Program-made: the position numbers and the translations under genes | Part shown: positions 9,985 to 19,619 of the stretch, piece by piece | How positions within the stretch are numbered: position 1 is the first letter of the stretch | How the letters are laid out: each line of letters starts with the position of its first letter | Notes under the pieces: model-generated | What the model was told of the DNA's origin: nothing | Database searches by the model: none | The model's input: the letters and a program-made list of their open reading frames with translations, nothing else | Assembly: GCF_001584325.1 (NCBI RefSeq) | Contig: NZ_LSAZ01000004.1 | Coordinates: 1 to 64,000, forward strand | Direction of reading: 5' to 3' | DNA from: Bacillus nakamurai | Lineage (GTDB): Bacteria > Bacillota > Bacilli > Bacillales > Bacillaceae | DNA: 64,000 bases

Positions 9985-10035
9985 TGATAAAAAACACTCT
10001 TCAAGTCATGATGCCGCTAAAATACAAACAAGGCT

Positions 10036-10077
10036 GAAAAAGCTTGCCGGACAGACATCACCGGCAAGCTTTTTTTA
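10036..10077. terminator. Terminator of yfhI, bidirectional
   Basis: Perfect stem AGCTTGCCGG/CCGGCAAGCT flanked by A and T runs on either side, so it can act on both strands. Confidence 0.85.
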
Positions 10078-11269
10078 CCCTTTATGAACTTGGTATTCGT
10101 ATACGTCTTTTTTCTCTGACTGATGGGCGAAGGTTGAGAGCACAAGGCCGAGCGCCGTCATCAGCGCGCCGCCGGCAAACAGCCATGAGTAAGATCCTGT
10201 TCCGCTCAGAATCAATCCCCCGATCCACGCGCCAAGCGCGTTGGCAAGGTTAAACGCGGAAACGCTCACCGCCGCGGCAATGGTTGTGCCGCTTTCAGAT
10301 GATGAAATCACCTTCGTCTGTAAAAGCGGCGGCGTGCCGAATGCGCATGCGCCGAATAAAAATGTCGCTGATACGGCTGCGGCAGGAAAGACAGCAACGT
10401 ACGGGAAGATCGCCAATACGCCGATTAAGCCGATCATGACGCCGATCATCGTGCGCGTCAGCAACTGGAGCGGCACTTTTCCCGCGAAGAAATTACCTGC
10501 CACACCACCCAGGCCGTAAGCAAAGAGAGCGCCCGTGATGCCGACTGTGCCGAATCCGGCTGAGTTTCTGAGAATCGGTTCGATGAACGTGTAAGCAATA
10601 AACACGCCTGAATAACCCAGAATGGTGATGGCAAAGGAATAGATCACTTGCTTATGCTTAAAAACACTCCATTCATTCATCAACATCGGAATCACTTTCG
10701 GTTTTCGATTCGGAACGGTCATCATCAGGCCGATAAATCCGATAATGCCCAAGACGGTAATAATGGAAAAGACAGCTCTCCAGTTAAGCGCATCGCCTAA
10801 GTAGGAGCCGAACGGAACGCCCAGCATCAGTGCCACTGTTAAACCGCCGTTCATAGAAGCCGCTGCCGCCGCGCGTTTTTCAGGCGGCACCATCTCGCTT
10901 GCAAATACCATGGCAATCGCAAAAAATGCCCCGTGGATTGAAGCGGATAAAACTCTGGAAATCGCCAAAACAGCAAAGTTAGGCGCGAAAACGCTCATTA
11001 GATTCGCGAGGACGAAGATGCCCATCAATCCGAGGAGCACCGGTTTTCTCGGCAGTTTGACTGCAAAAATCGTTACGATCTGTCAGGCAGACGCTTGCCG
11101 CATAGGCTGTTACAAGCATGCCCGCAGAAGATACATGTATATGAAAGTCATCGGCAATCGACGTCAGAATACCCATGACAGCATATTCCGTATACCCGAT
11201 GGAAAAGGTACAAATCATTAACACAAAGATGATTAATTTAACAGATGGCTGCTTCACTTTGATATTCAA
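10075..11269 (-). pseudogene. yfhI: yfhI, MFS transporter with frameshift
   Basis: Major facilitator (12-helix DHA1-type efflux transporter) split into two frames. The first ~60 codons run from a TTG at 11269 (AAAGGAGG upstream) through GYTEYAVMGI and MLVTAYAASVCLT. After ACA-G at about 11080 the frame is lost, and the rest (from ...VTIFAVKLPRKPVLLGLMG, codons after about 11078) continues to 10075 in another phase. Restoring two, or five, missing bases at the junction would give one protein of about 397 residues, the size of B. subtilis YfhI. Either a real small deletion or a sequence error. Confidence 0.85.
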
Positions 11270-11378
11270 CGCAAATCGCCTCCTTTTTGATAAAAAACAA
11301 CGAATTCCATCTTAAAAGATATGTAAGGCGAATTCAATTATTTTTTACTAAAACCTGAAACGAATGTGCTGAATAGAA

Positions 11379-11400
11379 AAAGAGGCCGAGCGGCCCCTTA
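11379..11400 (-). terminator. yfhH terminator
   Basis: Short GC-rich stem (GGCC/GGCC extended by weaker pairs) with CTCTTTTTC on the minus strand beside the yfhH stop. Confidence 0.55.
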
Positions 11401-11402
11401 TG

Positions 11403-11717
11403 TTATCTTTTTTCTTGTAAAACGGAAATCGGCAGCGCCTCTTCCTGATCCGGTGACGAAGTTCTGCAGCCCCAAGCAAAAACACCGTTTACATATTCGA
11501 TATGGAATGTATCGTTCGATCCGTCTATTTGATACACCGTGCCGGGAATGAAATCTTCCGGGTTCAGCATGTAGGCTTTTGCCATCGTGATTTTCCGTTC
11601 AAGCACCGCCAGCTCGTTTACAATGCCCATCTGTTCTGCTTTTCTTGCTTGTTCAGTCAGTCCTGCGATTTCTGTCTGTAATTCATGAGGCGTCATTTGG
11701 CTGTATCGTTTTTCCAT
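11403..11717 (-). CDS. yfhH: YfhH family protein
   Basis: A 104-residue soluble protein (MEKRYSQMTPHEL start). The N-terminal half is a helical, charged region with a coiled-coil look (LTEQARKAEQMGIVNELAVLE); the C-terminal half is a compact beta segment (DFIPGTVYQI to FAWGCRTSS). It corresponds to B. subtilis YfhH (DUF1811). It starts seven bases after the recX stop and is probably cotranscribed with it. Function unknown. Confidence 0.88.
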   Translation of the reverse strand: MEKRYSQMTPHELQTEIAGLTEQARKAEQMGIVNELAVLERKITMAKAYMLNPEDFIPGTVYQIDGSNDTFHIEYVNGVFAWGCRTSSPDQEEALPISVLQEKR

Positions 11718-11723
11718 GTAGGC

Positions 11724-12515
11724 TTACTCCTCTTCCTGCAAAAATTGGTCAATGTTATCAAGCGAAAATCCTTTTCTGAATAAGTATTGCTTTACCTTCA
11801 TTCCGCTTTCATATGAACCGTCATAGCGATATTTACGAATCGCCTTTTCGGCATGCGCCTTCAAGGCTTCCATTTCAGCTTCGTCATCATTTTCGTATTC
11901 GGTCTGCTCCAAAGCCGCATTGATGACGTCGAAGGAGAAGCCTTTTCGCTGCAGCTGCATTTGCGCCCGCTGCTTTATCTCTTTCGTTGACAGCTTTTTA
12001 TCTTTTTTTAGAACTTTCCCGATATGTTTAAGCGCTTCTTGAATCTGTTCATCGACTGTGAATGCGCTGAGCGTCTCCTTAATGGTATCGTCGTCTATCC
12101 CCTTCGTTTTCAGCTCACGGAACAGAACGTCAGGCCCTTTGCCGTTTGTTTTTTTGTGGGTGCTCGCATAAGCCTCGGCGAACTCTTTGTCATTTAAATA
12201 GCTGTAATCGTACAGCTTGCGGATGACTTCGGCAATCACCGTGTCCGGTGTTTCTTTTTTCTTCAAATGGTCTCTCACTTCTTTTTCTGAGCGCATCCTG
12301 TACGATAAAAATTCAACTGCGCGGTTAAAGGCTTTTTTCACATCATCGCCGTGCTGGATTTCAAGGATGTCAAGCTCGTCCACTTCTTTTCCTTTTTTCA
12401 GATCAAAGCGGACGAGCACATCCGCGTCAACGCTGAATGCGTATTTCTCATCGAGAAAGATGTTAAAGCGTTCGGTATTTTTCTTTTGCGTCGATATTTT
12501 CGTAATAAACGGCAT
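11724..12515 (-). CDS. recX: Regulatory protein RecX
   Basis: Modulator of RecA filament activity. The 263-residue protein has the tandem three-helix RecX repeats, with the typical motifs LSYRMRSEKEVRDHLKKK (about 70), LNDKEFAEAYA (about 110) and YRYDGSYESG..QYLFRKGFSLDNI near the C-terminus. The ATG at 12515 follows AAAGGAGA. RecX is yfhG in B. subtilis. No sign of damage. Confidence 0.93.
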   Translation of the reverse strand: MPFITKISTQKKNTERFNIFLDEKYAFSVDADVLVRFDLKKGKEVDELDILEIQHGDDVKKAFNRAVEFLSYRMRSEKEVRDHLKKKETPDTVIAEVIRKLYDYSYLNDKEFAEAYASTHKKTNGKGPDVLFRELKTKGIDDDTIKETLSAFTVDEQIQEALKHIGKVLKKDKKLSTKEIKQRAQMQLQRKGFSFDVINAALEQTEYENDDEAEMEALKAHAEKAIRKYRYDGSYESGMKVKQYLFRKGFSLDNIDQFLQEEE

Positions 12516-12607
12516 CCCGGTCTCCTTTCCCGCCCGCGGTGTTCAGGCGTTTTTCTTTTTATGAAATGAGGTAAAGTGTATCTATACATGTGTAAGGAGA
12601 GATGGAT

Positions 12608-13530
12608 ATGAATATCGCGATGACAGGCGGCACCGGTTTTCTCGGACGGCCTCTGACAGATGTGTTTACCCGCAAGGGACATCATGTCTTTATTTTATCA
12701 AGAAAACAGAAAGAAACCGAACAAAAAAATGTGACATATATTCAATGGCTGGCTGAGAATGCGGCGCCTGAGCGCGAGCTTTCCCCTATTGATATATGGG
12801 TGAACCTTGCCGGAAAATCCATCTTTGACCGCTGGACGGACAGCACGAAAGAACAAATCATCTCAAGCCGCGTTGAAGCGACAAGGGAAGTCAGACGGCT
12901 CATTCAGCACCAGCCGGAAAAACCGCATACGCTGATTCAGGCGAGCGCGGCCGGCATCTACGGCACAAGCAGGGACAAAACGTTCACTGAGCAATCTCCC
13001 GCGTCTAATGAAGACTTTCTCAGCCATACTGCTCATATGTGGGAGCGGGAAGGCCAAAAATAGAGGCGCTCGGCATCAGGACGGTGTATGCCAGATTCGG
13101 TGTGATGCTCGGCGAAAAAGGGGCTTTACCGCTGATGGTTCTTCCTTATAAGTTATTTGCGGGAGGTACGATCGGCTCTGGACGCCAATGGCTGTCATGG
13201 ATTCATGTGGAAGATGCGGCTGAACTCATCTCCTATGCGGCGGAGCATGACGAGATCTGCGGACCGATGAATGTCACGTCACCCAATCCCGTTGAAATGA
13301 AACAGTTCGGGCAAACGATCGCAAGCGTCCTGCACCGCCCTCACTGGATTCCCGTTCCTGAATTCTTTTTGACTAAGGCATTGGGTGACATGAGCCTGCT
13401 GATCGTAAAAGGACAGCGTGCACTTCCCAAACAGGCGATGACGGCCGGTTTTCGATTTATGTATGCAGAGCTTGATTTCGTTTTAAAAGAGCTATTACTG
13501 CATAAAAACGGTAATAAAAGCCAATCCTAA
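12608..13530 (+). pseudogene. yfhF: yfhF, NAD-dependent epimerase family (TIGR01777) with frameshift
   Basis: SDR39U1/TIGR01777-type extended short-chain dehydrogenase, with GGTGFLGRPL at the N-terminus and the C-terminal DUF1731 end. The start is the ATG at 12608 behind AAGGAGAG. The first frame ends at a TAG at 13061 directly after a run of five A (13056-13060); adding one A restores ...EREGQK-IEALGIRTVYARFGVML and a protein of about 307 residues, as in B. subtilis YfhF. A one-base homopolymer loss like this is either a true frameshift or a sequencing error. Confidence 0.85.
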
Positions 13531-13560
13531 TGGTATTCTGTTTGAAGGAGGTCTTCTTTT

Positions 13561-13671
13561 ATGGAAAAGAAGCGCGAAAAACATCAGCAGGGAGCCAACT
13601 TGAAAAAAATGCAGGAAGTTCTTTATTCCGGTGAATTCAAAAAGGCGGAAAGAGCAGCCAAGCGGAAGTAA
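13561..13671 (+). CDS. yfhE: YfhE family small protein
   Basis: A 36-residue basic peptide (MEKKREKHQQGANLKKMQEV, ending ERAAKRK) with a strong GAAGGAGG upstream. It matches YfhE of B. subtilis in size, composition and position between yfhF and yfhD. No known function. Confidence 0.8.
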   Translation: MEKKREKHQQGANLKKMQEVLYSGEFKKAERAAKRK

Positions 13672-13739
13672 GCCGTATAAACATCCCGGTATGACAAATA
13701 CTATGTTTGTTTGATATCACTTTTTAGGGGGCATTTGAT

Positions 13740-13931
13740 ATGGGCAGAAATCATACTCACAAAAACCGTGATAAAAACAAACAAAAGCTTCCTCAAGTTC
13801 CTGACGCTCTGAAACGCGAGACTGACGGCACATATGAGGAATATTCAAGCGAGCTTGCTGATTCCGCCGACCGCGAAGCACAGGCGCGGATGAAAGCCGC
13901 TGACAACAGAGCCAAAAGCAAAACACGCTAA
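13740..13931 (+). CDS. yfhD: YfhD family small hydrophilic protein
   Basis: A 63-residue highly charged, presumably disordered protein (MGRNHTHKNRDKNKQK, AREAQARMKAADNRAK-type tail), preceded by TAGGGGGC. It corresponds to YfhD of B. subtilis and has a SASP-like composition with few hydrophobic residues. Function unknown. The gene is followed by a bidirectional terminator. Confidence 0.85.
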   Translation: MGRNHTHKNRDKNKQKLPQVPDALKRETDGTYEEYSSELADSADREAQARMKAADNRAKSKTR

Positions 13932-13935
13932 TGAC

Positions 13936-13971
13936 AAAATCCCCGCCTTTTTATGAGACGGGGATTTTTTT
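13936..13971. terminator. Bidirectional terminator yfhD/yfhC
   Basis: Stem AAAATCCCCG/CGGGGATTTT followed by further T residues; serves the convergent yfhD and yfhC. Confidence 0.8.
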
Positions 13972-14554
13972 AAAGCTCTGTGAACAGGCGGCCTGCCGGT
14001 GTCCGTTCTTTCGCCTTAGGCTGTTCGTCGGGATAGCCCGTTTGGATGATGGCGGCAAAGCGTTCATTGTCCGCAAGGCCGAAGTCTTGATGCACTTGTT
14101 TGTCATAAAGGATTCTGCCGCTTTTCCATACCATTCCGATGCCGTTTTCATAAGCGAGCAGCTGAAGGTTCTGAATCATGCCGCTTACTGCCGCAAAATC
14201 ATCGTTTCTTGTAAATTCGTTTTCATCTTCTTTTAAAACGACCAGCAAAAATCCCGGAACGGCGCCGAGCGTTTTTCTCATGTTCTGTTCTTTTTCCTCG
14301 TTAAAATCATCCTTAATCTTTCGGAAAAATGAGACGTAGCTGTTTGCAAGCTTCTCTTTTCCCGCTTCACTTGCCACATAGATAAAACGCCACGGTTCTG
14401 TCAGTCTGTGGTTTGGGGCGTAGACTGCGGTTTCCAGCAAATCTAATATGACATCAGCAGATACGGTTTCCGGTTTAAATGACCGAATGGATCTTCTGTT
14501 TCTGATGGTGTTTTTAAGACTTGAGTTTTGGTGTAATTGTTCGGTTTTCGGCAT
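13970..14554 (-). CDS. yfhC: NAD(P)H nitroreductase YfhC
   Basis: FMN-dependent nitroreductase-family enzyme of 194 residues. Family motifs: RRSIRSFKPETVS (about 20-32, FMN contact), APNHRLTEPWRF (about 51-62) and the C-terminal GYPDEQPKAKERTP. The ATG at 14554 follows GGAAGGTG. A Fur box lies in the promoter region, in line with the iron regulation reported for this gene in B. subtilis. The physiological substrate is unknown. Confidence 0.9.
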   Translation of the reverse strand: MPKTEQLHQNSSLKNTIRNRRSIRSFKPETVSADVILDLLETAVYAPNHRLTEPWRFIYVASEAGKEKLANSYVSFFRKIKDDFNEEKEQNMRKTLGAVPGFLLVVLKEDENEFTRNDDFAAVSGMIQNLQLLAYENGIGMVWKSGRILYDKQVHQDFGLADNERFAAIIQTGYPDEQPKAKERTPAGRLFTEL

Positions 14555-14577
14555 GCCGATTCACCTTCCTATTCAAT

Positions 14578-14598
14578 TGAAAATGATTATCATTTATA
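14578..14598 (-). promoter_or_regulatory. Fur box upstream of yfhC
   Basis: The sequence TGAAAATGATTATCATTTATA contains the core AATGATTATCATT inverted repeat of the Fur consensus. It lies about 25 bases before the yfhC start, where Fur binding would block transcription when iron is plentiful. Confidence 0.75.
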
Positions 14599-14630
14599 AT
14601 ATAACGGAAAGCACGGCTTTTTGTAAACCG

Positions 14631-15513
14631 TTATGGCAGCTGAAGATGGATTGATTCGGCATAAACCGCAGTTCCCGTCATTTTTATTTTGGCCTCTCCG
14701 TTTTCCTCACTAATATTAATTTCCACTTTTCCCTCTTTGCCGATTTCTTGGCCTTGTTCGACCGTCAGCGTGGCAGCATCCGAACCTCCGTATTTTCTCA
14801 TATATGCCCCCATGACGCCGGATCTGTTCCCGTAACCGGGTCTTCCGCCGTACCCGAAAACGGGGAAGAAAAGTGACGCCCGTGCAGATCACTCTCCGGA
14901 TGAACCGTTTCAATTGAGAACGGATGAACGCTTGCTTTCGGAAGGTCGTGCAGAATATCCGGAAATTGTTTGTTGTCCGCCACCATACCTTGTGAGGCTT
15001 CAAGTGTTTTTAACGGAACGATCAGTGTCCAAATACCCGTTGAGCCATATACAATCGGAAGCTGATCATGAAAGTCCGCAGCCGTGATGCGGAGCGAGGC
15101 CGCCAGTTTTTCTTTGTCCCCCGTAAATGGCAGAAATTGAGGAGAAGCCTGTTCGAGCGTGATATACATCCGCCCGACACGTTCAGAAGCTTCCACGGGA
15201 AGAATGCCCGCTTTCGTTTCGATGGTGTATGTTTGGTCGGACTGAAGCCTTCCCTTTTCAATTAATGCATAGAGAGAAGCAACGGTAGCATGGCCGCATA
15301 AATTCATTTCGCGGCCGGGCGTAAAGTAGCGGATTTTCACATCGGCTGCCGTGCTTTTGCAGAGAAACGATGTTTCATTGTATCCGGCCATATTGGCGAT
15401 CCGCTGCATCTCCTCATCTGAATAACCGTCCCCGTCAAGACAATTCCCGCCGGATTTCCCATTTTAGGCACATCAGTAAATGCTTCATATTGTAATACGG
15501 TTGCCTGCTTCAT
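14631..15513 (-). pseudogene. yfhB: yfhB, PhzF-family isomerase with two frameshifts
   Basis: PhzF-like (diaminopimelate-epimerase fold) protein. The start is the ATG at 15513 (MKQATVLQYEAFTD). The first break is at a run of four G on the minus strand (15430-15433), where five are needed to keep ...GIVL-TG-DGYSDEEMQRIAN. The second is near 14822, where ACAGATCC replaces an expected ACAGCATCC in the GTASGVMGAYMRKYGG region. With one base added at each, the length is 294 residues, as expected. The central fragment holds CGHATVASLYAL, a family motif. Two separate single-base losses in one gene suggest either decay or poor sequence quality. Confidence 0.85.
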
Positions 15514-15593
15514 ACATCAGCCATCCTTTCTCCTTATCGCCGCTTTATCCAGTATAACAGAATATAATTAGAATTTTCAGTTAATCAAAAGAC

Positions 15594-15626
15594 AAAAAAA
15601 GACGCCTTTTTACCGGCGTCTTTTTA
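15594..15626 (-). terminator. mprF terminator
   Basis: Stem AAAAAGACGCC/GGCGTCTTTTT at the end of mprF, with an extra T run on the minus strand. Confidence 0.8.
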
Positions 15627-18183
15627 CTTTATTTTTTCCGATGAGACGGGTGACGAGGATCATTGTGACGGACAGCGATCTGTTTTTACGGTATGCCAAG
15701 TATTTTCCGCGCCACTCCGGTTTATATTTTTCTTTAAACGCCCTCAGTCCGCTGAAGCTGTACATGTACCGGACATTGTTAAATATAACGGCTGCGATTC
15801 TTTCCGACCAGAAGGACGTATTGGCCGTTCCTACGTTTGACAAAGGCGCCATACCCATATTGAAGGTGGTATAGCCTTTTTCCTGCGCCCAAAGGAACAG
15901 ACGGATAAAGAGCGCGTCCATAATGCCGTTAGGGGCGTTTTTCCGATATCGCATAAGGTCGACTGATATCTCGCCTTCCTGATACATCGGCATGAGATTC
16001 GCAAACGCGATGATCTCCCCTTCAGCGTCTTTCATATAAGCAATCGGCGCCTGTTCCAAATAGTCCCGGTCAAAGAAGCCGAGAGAAAAGCCCTTCTCTT
16101 TTTTCGGTCCGAGCCATTCATCTGAAATGTCTTTCAGCTTGGCGATAAACTCGGATGAAAACGGGGGATCGTCCACATGGAACGTATAGCCTTCACGGTC
16201 ATATTTGTTGTTAATCGCCCTCAGCCCCGCCTTTTTCTTTCCTGACAGAGTGAAGGCATCCATATTGACAAGGGCCTCTTCTCCAAGCTTGAAGAAGTTA
16301 TAGCCGAAATCGTGGTACAATCCCATGTCTTCCCGTTCGATCTGATAAAACATGACAGTCAGGCCTTGCTTATGCGCTTCGTTCAAAAATTCTTCAATGA
16401 CGAGCGGAAAGGATTCTTTTTGTCCTGACGGATCGCCGAGCACCACAAGCCTTCTGGAAATTTGCCCGAACAGTAAAAGCGCTTTGCCGTCGCTTGAGAA
16501 ATAAAACCGCTTGTCTCCTAAGAATCCGAGATGGCTGAGCGCATTTCCGCCTTCCTCCGCCAGAAATGACTTCAGCCGCTCAGGATCTGCTTCTTCACCG
16601 ATCGGCTTCGACCTTTTATGATAAACCATCGTAAAAATGAAGAAAAACAGCGGCACAACGACAATGGCCGTAATGGTCGCATATGTAATGTGCGAATTGT
16701 TATGGACGAAGTAATCGTGGCGCAGCAGCCTGTTCATTCTATCCCAGATAAAACTCGCGATGATGTTGTAGTTAAACAGCGCGACGATAAACAGAGCGGC
16801 CGCAAATACCATCTGGCCGAGCGTATAGGATGCCTGCTCTCTGATAAACTGCCGTTTCATCAGCATAAGCAAGACGATGACGACCGGCAAAATAAAGATG
16901 GCGCTGATATTCATTCCTTTTAAAAAGCTGAAAACAAATCCGCTGACAAGCGCAGTAACCGCCATTGAATAAGAGCGCTTCGTCCGTTTGTATAATTCAA
17001 TCGGCAGGATCAAAAGGATCAATGCCGCGCTTAAGGACAGGCCGTTAAATGCAAGCAGCGCCGGGTGCGGAATGTGGGGAATGACTGTCTCCCTGTCGAT
17101 CGGCAATGCAACAGAAGCAAGCACTACAAGTCCTGATACGAATACGATCAGCGATAACGAGCCGTAAAGCACTCTGATTAAAATGGCGCGCTGAAGCACT
17201 AAGAGCACGTTTGTCGTTTCAACGGCCGGAGCCATGCGCGGATTCGTTTCCAGCCGCTTCAGCGTATTTTCCGTCAAGTCACCGGCCGCGAAGAACAGCC
17301 CGAATACAAACGGAATAAACGAATACACGATACGGTAAATCACGATGGATGTCACCACCGCCTCCTGCGGGTAGCCCATGTTTTGCATGCCGAGCAGAAA
17401 CAGCAAATCAAACGAGCCCAATCCCCCCGGCACAAGGCTGATGATTCCGCCGATGGCCGCGATAGCAAATACGCCGAACACATGGCGGACATCAGCCTGT
17501 ATACCCATTACAAGCAGCGAGTAATACATCACGACAGCTGCCGCAAACCATTCGGCAAACGAAGCGCCGATGTAAGAAAAGACCGGATGCCTCGGCTTTG
17601 CTTCAGCATCTTCTCCCGCCGCTTTTTTATTGTTGATTATTGCGGCGATCAAGGCGGCCGGCACAATAAGCGCCACCCCGGCTACGACGATCCACATCCA
17701 CGGCTTTTCCCCGGTAATTTCTTCAACCGGCAGCACTCTTGCGAGGGTCAGTATGCTGAAGACGGACAGGCCGAGGAGCGCTGATGACGTGAGCCAGGCG
17801 ATGCCTGTGACCAAACCTTTAACATCCTTCGTATGCTCCTTGTAAAGCATCGTCCGCAGTCCGACACCCGCCAGACCGCCGAACCCAAGCACGTTGTTAA
17901 AGGAATTGGCGATAAAGGATACCCTGAACACTTTCCAGTTCGGTATGTCGAGGCGCAGCGTGCGTTTCAGCACAAAATCATAAAAGGACATCGCACTGAC
18001 CGCAAGCAAGCCGAGCACAACGAGAATAAACAGGTCATACCGCTCGATGCCGTTAATAATGTAAAGCGTGCGCTTAAAGGAAAGGTCCGTCAATTCCTTC
18101 TTTGATTGATAAATGACTAAAAGCAAAACGGCAATAGGAAATAACACTTTTAATATCGATAAGGCATTTTTTTTAGTCAGCAA
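15610..18183 (-). CDS. mprF: Phosphatidylglycerol lysyltransferase/flippase MprF
   Basis: Makes lysyl-phosphatidylglycerol from PG and Lys-tRNA and moves it to the outer leaflet, which lowers negative charge and gives resistance to cationic peptides. The N-terminal ~510 residues form the polytopic flippase domain (SFIANSFNNVLGFGGLAGVG motif); the C-terminal ~330 residues are the cytosolic GNAT-like synthase (LGFLGDKRFYFS, FNMGMAPLSNVG). The start chosen is the TTG at 18183 behind GGAGAG, giving 857 residues; an upstream TTG at 18195 would swallow the ribosome site. Relevant here because the window also encodes a lanthipeptide. Confidence 0.93.
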   Translation of the reverse strand: MLTKKNALSILKVLFPIAVLLLVIYQSKKELTDLSFKRTLYIINGIERYDLFILVVLGLLAVSAMSFYDFVLKRTLRLDIPNWKVFRVSFIANSFNNVLGFGGLAGVGLRTMLYKEHTKDVKGLVTGIAWLTSSALLGLSVFSILTLARVLPVEEITGEKPWMWIVVAGVALIVPAALIAAIINNKKAAGEDAEAKPRHPVFSYIGASFAEWFAAAVVMYYSLLVMGIQADVRHVFGVFAIAAIGGIISLVPGGLGSFDLLFLLGMQNMGYPQEAVVTSIVIYRIVYSFIPFVFGLFFAAGDLTENTLKRLETNPRMAPAVETTNVLLVLQRAILIRVLYGSLSLIVFVSGLVVLASVALPIDRETVIPHIPHPALLAFNGLSLSAALILLILPIELYKRTKRSYSMAVTALVSGFVFSFLKGMNISAIFILPVVIVLLMLMKRQFIREQASYTLGQMVFAAALFIVALFNYNIIASFIWDRMNRLLRHDYFVHNNSHITYATITAIVVVPLFFFIFTMVYHKRSKPIGEEADPERLKSFLAEEGGNALSHLGFLGDKRFYFSSDGKALLLFGQISRRLVVLGDPSGQKESFPLVIEEFLNEAHKQGLTVMFYQIEREDMGLYHDFGYNFFKLGEEALVNMDAFTLSGKKKAGLRAINNKYDREGYTFHVDDPPFSSEFIAKLKDISDEWLGPKKEKGFSLGFFDRDYLEQAPIAYMKDAEGEIIAFANLMPMYQEGEISVDLMRYRKNAPNGIMDALFIRLFLWAQEKGYTTFNMGMAPLSNVGTANTSFWSERIAAVIFNNVRYMYSFSGLRAFKEKYKPEWRGKYLAYRKNRSLSVTMILVTRLIGKNKVKRRR

Positions 18184-18291
18184 TGTTCTCTCCAATCATA
18201 TAAAAGCTATTTTTATTATAATTCCCCCAATAATCTCCAACATATTATACACTACCACCTCCTATACAAACAAAACTCGTCTGTAACTTTC

Positions 18292-19619
18292 TTTCTCAAA
18301 GTCGGGCTGTTCGGGTTCGGCTCATTGCTTGTCGCACTCAGCCAGAGCTTTCCGATGTTTTTAGCGTCAAGGCTGATTCAAGCCCTTGGCGGGGGCGGGA
18401 TTTTCATTATCGGCAGCTCACATATTCTCGCGGTGCTGCCGAAGGAAAAACAGGGAAAAGCGCTCGGGCTGTTAGGAGCGATGACCCTAATATCGGCAGT
18501 TTTTTGCTTGATTGAAGCGGGTCGTAGCATTGGCTGTTTTTGATTAATTTGCCGATTGCCGCTGGATTGGTTGTGTTCGGCGGATTGTTTATTGCTGAAA
18601 CGAAAGAGCCTGAAACAAAAAGGCTTGATTTTATCGGCGCGATGATGCTGTCTCTCGCCATTTTGTCCTGCATGATCGGCATTACGAATCTTAACGGAGC
18701 TACTCTTTTGGAAAGCTTGGGGAATGTAAAGGTATTCGGATTTATCGCGGCCGGCGTGCTTCTCTTTTTTTCTTTGCTGCGGTATGAAAAGCGGGTCGAA
18801 AGCCGGGGAGGTGATCCGATTCTCGCTTACTCGCTTCTTCAGAACAAAGTATTTCAGTGGACGCTTGTGATCGGATTTTTGTCGGGAGGACTGCTTGCTG
18901 CGGTCATTTTTATTCCGTCATATGCAGAGCAATATCTGCACGTTTCTGCGGAAAAAGCCGGTTATTGGATGACGCCGCTTGCCTTGGCATCAGGCATCGG
19001 CGCATGGCTGGGCGGAGCGCTGACCGATAAAAAAGGCCCGGTTTTCTCAGCCGTTTTATCAGGCTTGATCGCAGGCGCCGGCTTCAGTTTATTTCCATTG
19101 TGGGTAACAGAGAAATGGGAGTTTGTTATCGCAAGTGTCATTGCGGGGATCGGGTTCGGCTTTTTGCTCGGGGCGCCGCTGAACGTGCTTGTATCTGAGG
19201 CTGCCGGTGCGACTAAAGGAACGGCGCTGGGTACGCTGTCACTGGTCAGGCAGGTCGGCCTGACGCTCGCTCCGACCCTCTATGCCGGCTTCATTACAGC
19301 CGGCTTTGATCGGATCGGAGATGACATCAGAAACCGCTTAGACAAAAACGGCATTCCGGCAGATCAAGCACACATGCCAGATATCGGAGGCGGGCTTTCA
19401 TCCGTACAGGAACAGGTCAGCCGACTCCCCTTCCCCGCCGTCAAAAAAGCGGCGGCCGATGCCGTTGAAGCAAGCGTCGCAAGCGGCTATCATCATCTCT
19501 ATGCCGCAGCCGCCGTTATTTCGTTATGCACGATTGTGCCGGCCTGTATTCTGGCGTTTTTTCGCAAACCGGCATCATCTAAGACAAATGCCAGCCCATC
19601 CGCCGGGAAAGTTCCGTAA
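18292..19619 (+). pseudogene. yfiU: yfiU remnant, 14-helix MFS drug exporter
   Basis: Decayed DHA2-type exporter. The 5' quarter is missing: similarity starts abruptly at about 18292 (FGFGSLLVALSQSF). A frameshift follows near 18487 (after LGLLGAM), then two in-frame stops at about 18516 and 18528 in the phase that reads PNIGSF...HWLFLINLPIAAG. The remaining ~360 codons to 19619 are open. The MarR-type regulator yfiV that lies next to yfiU in B. subtilis is absent. Deletion plus point decay shows the gene is dead. Confidence 0.85.

Noticed and set aside
11403-11551. Plus-strand ORFs overlapping yfhH and recX
   Set aside because: Low-complexity shadows of well-supported minus-strand genes, without ribosome sites.
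18196-18291. Independent promoter or small gene between mprF and the yfiU remnant
   Set aside because: No ORF or clear promoter could be supported; it seems to be the deletion junction plus the mprF leader.
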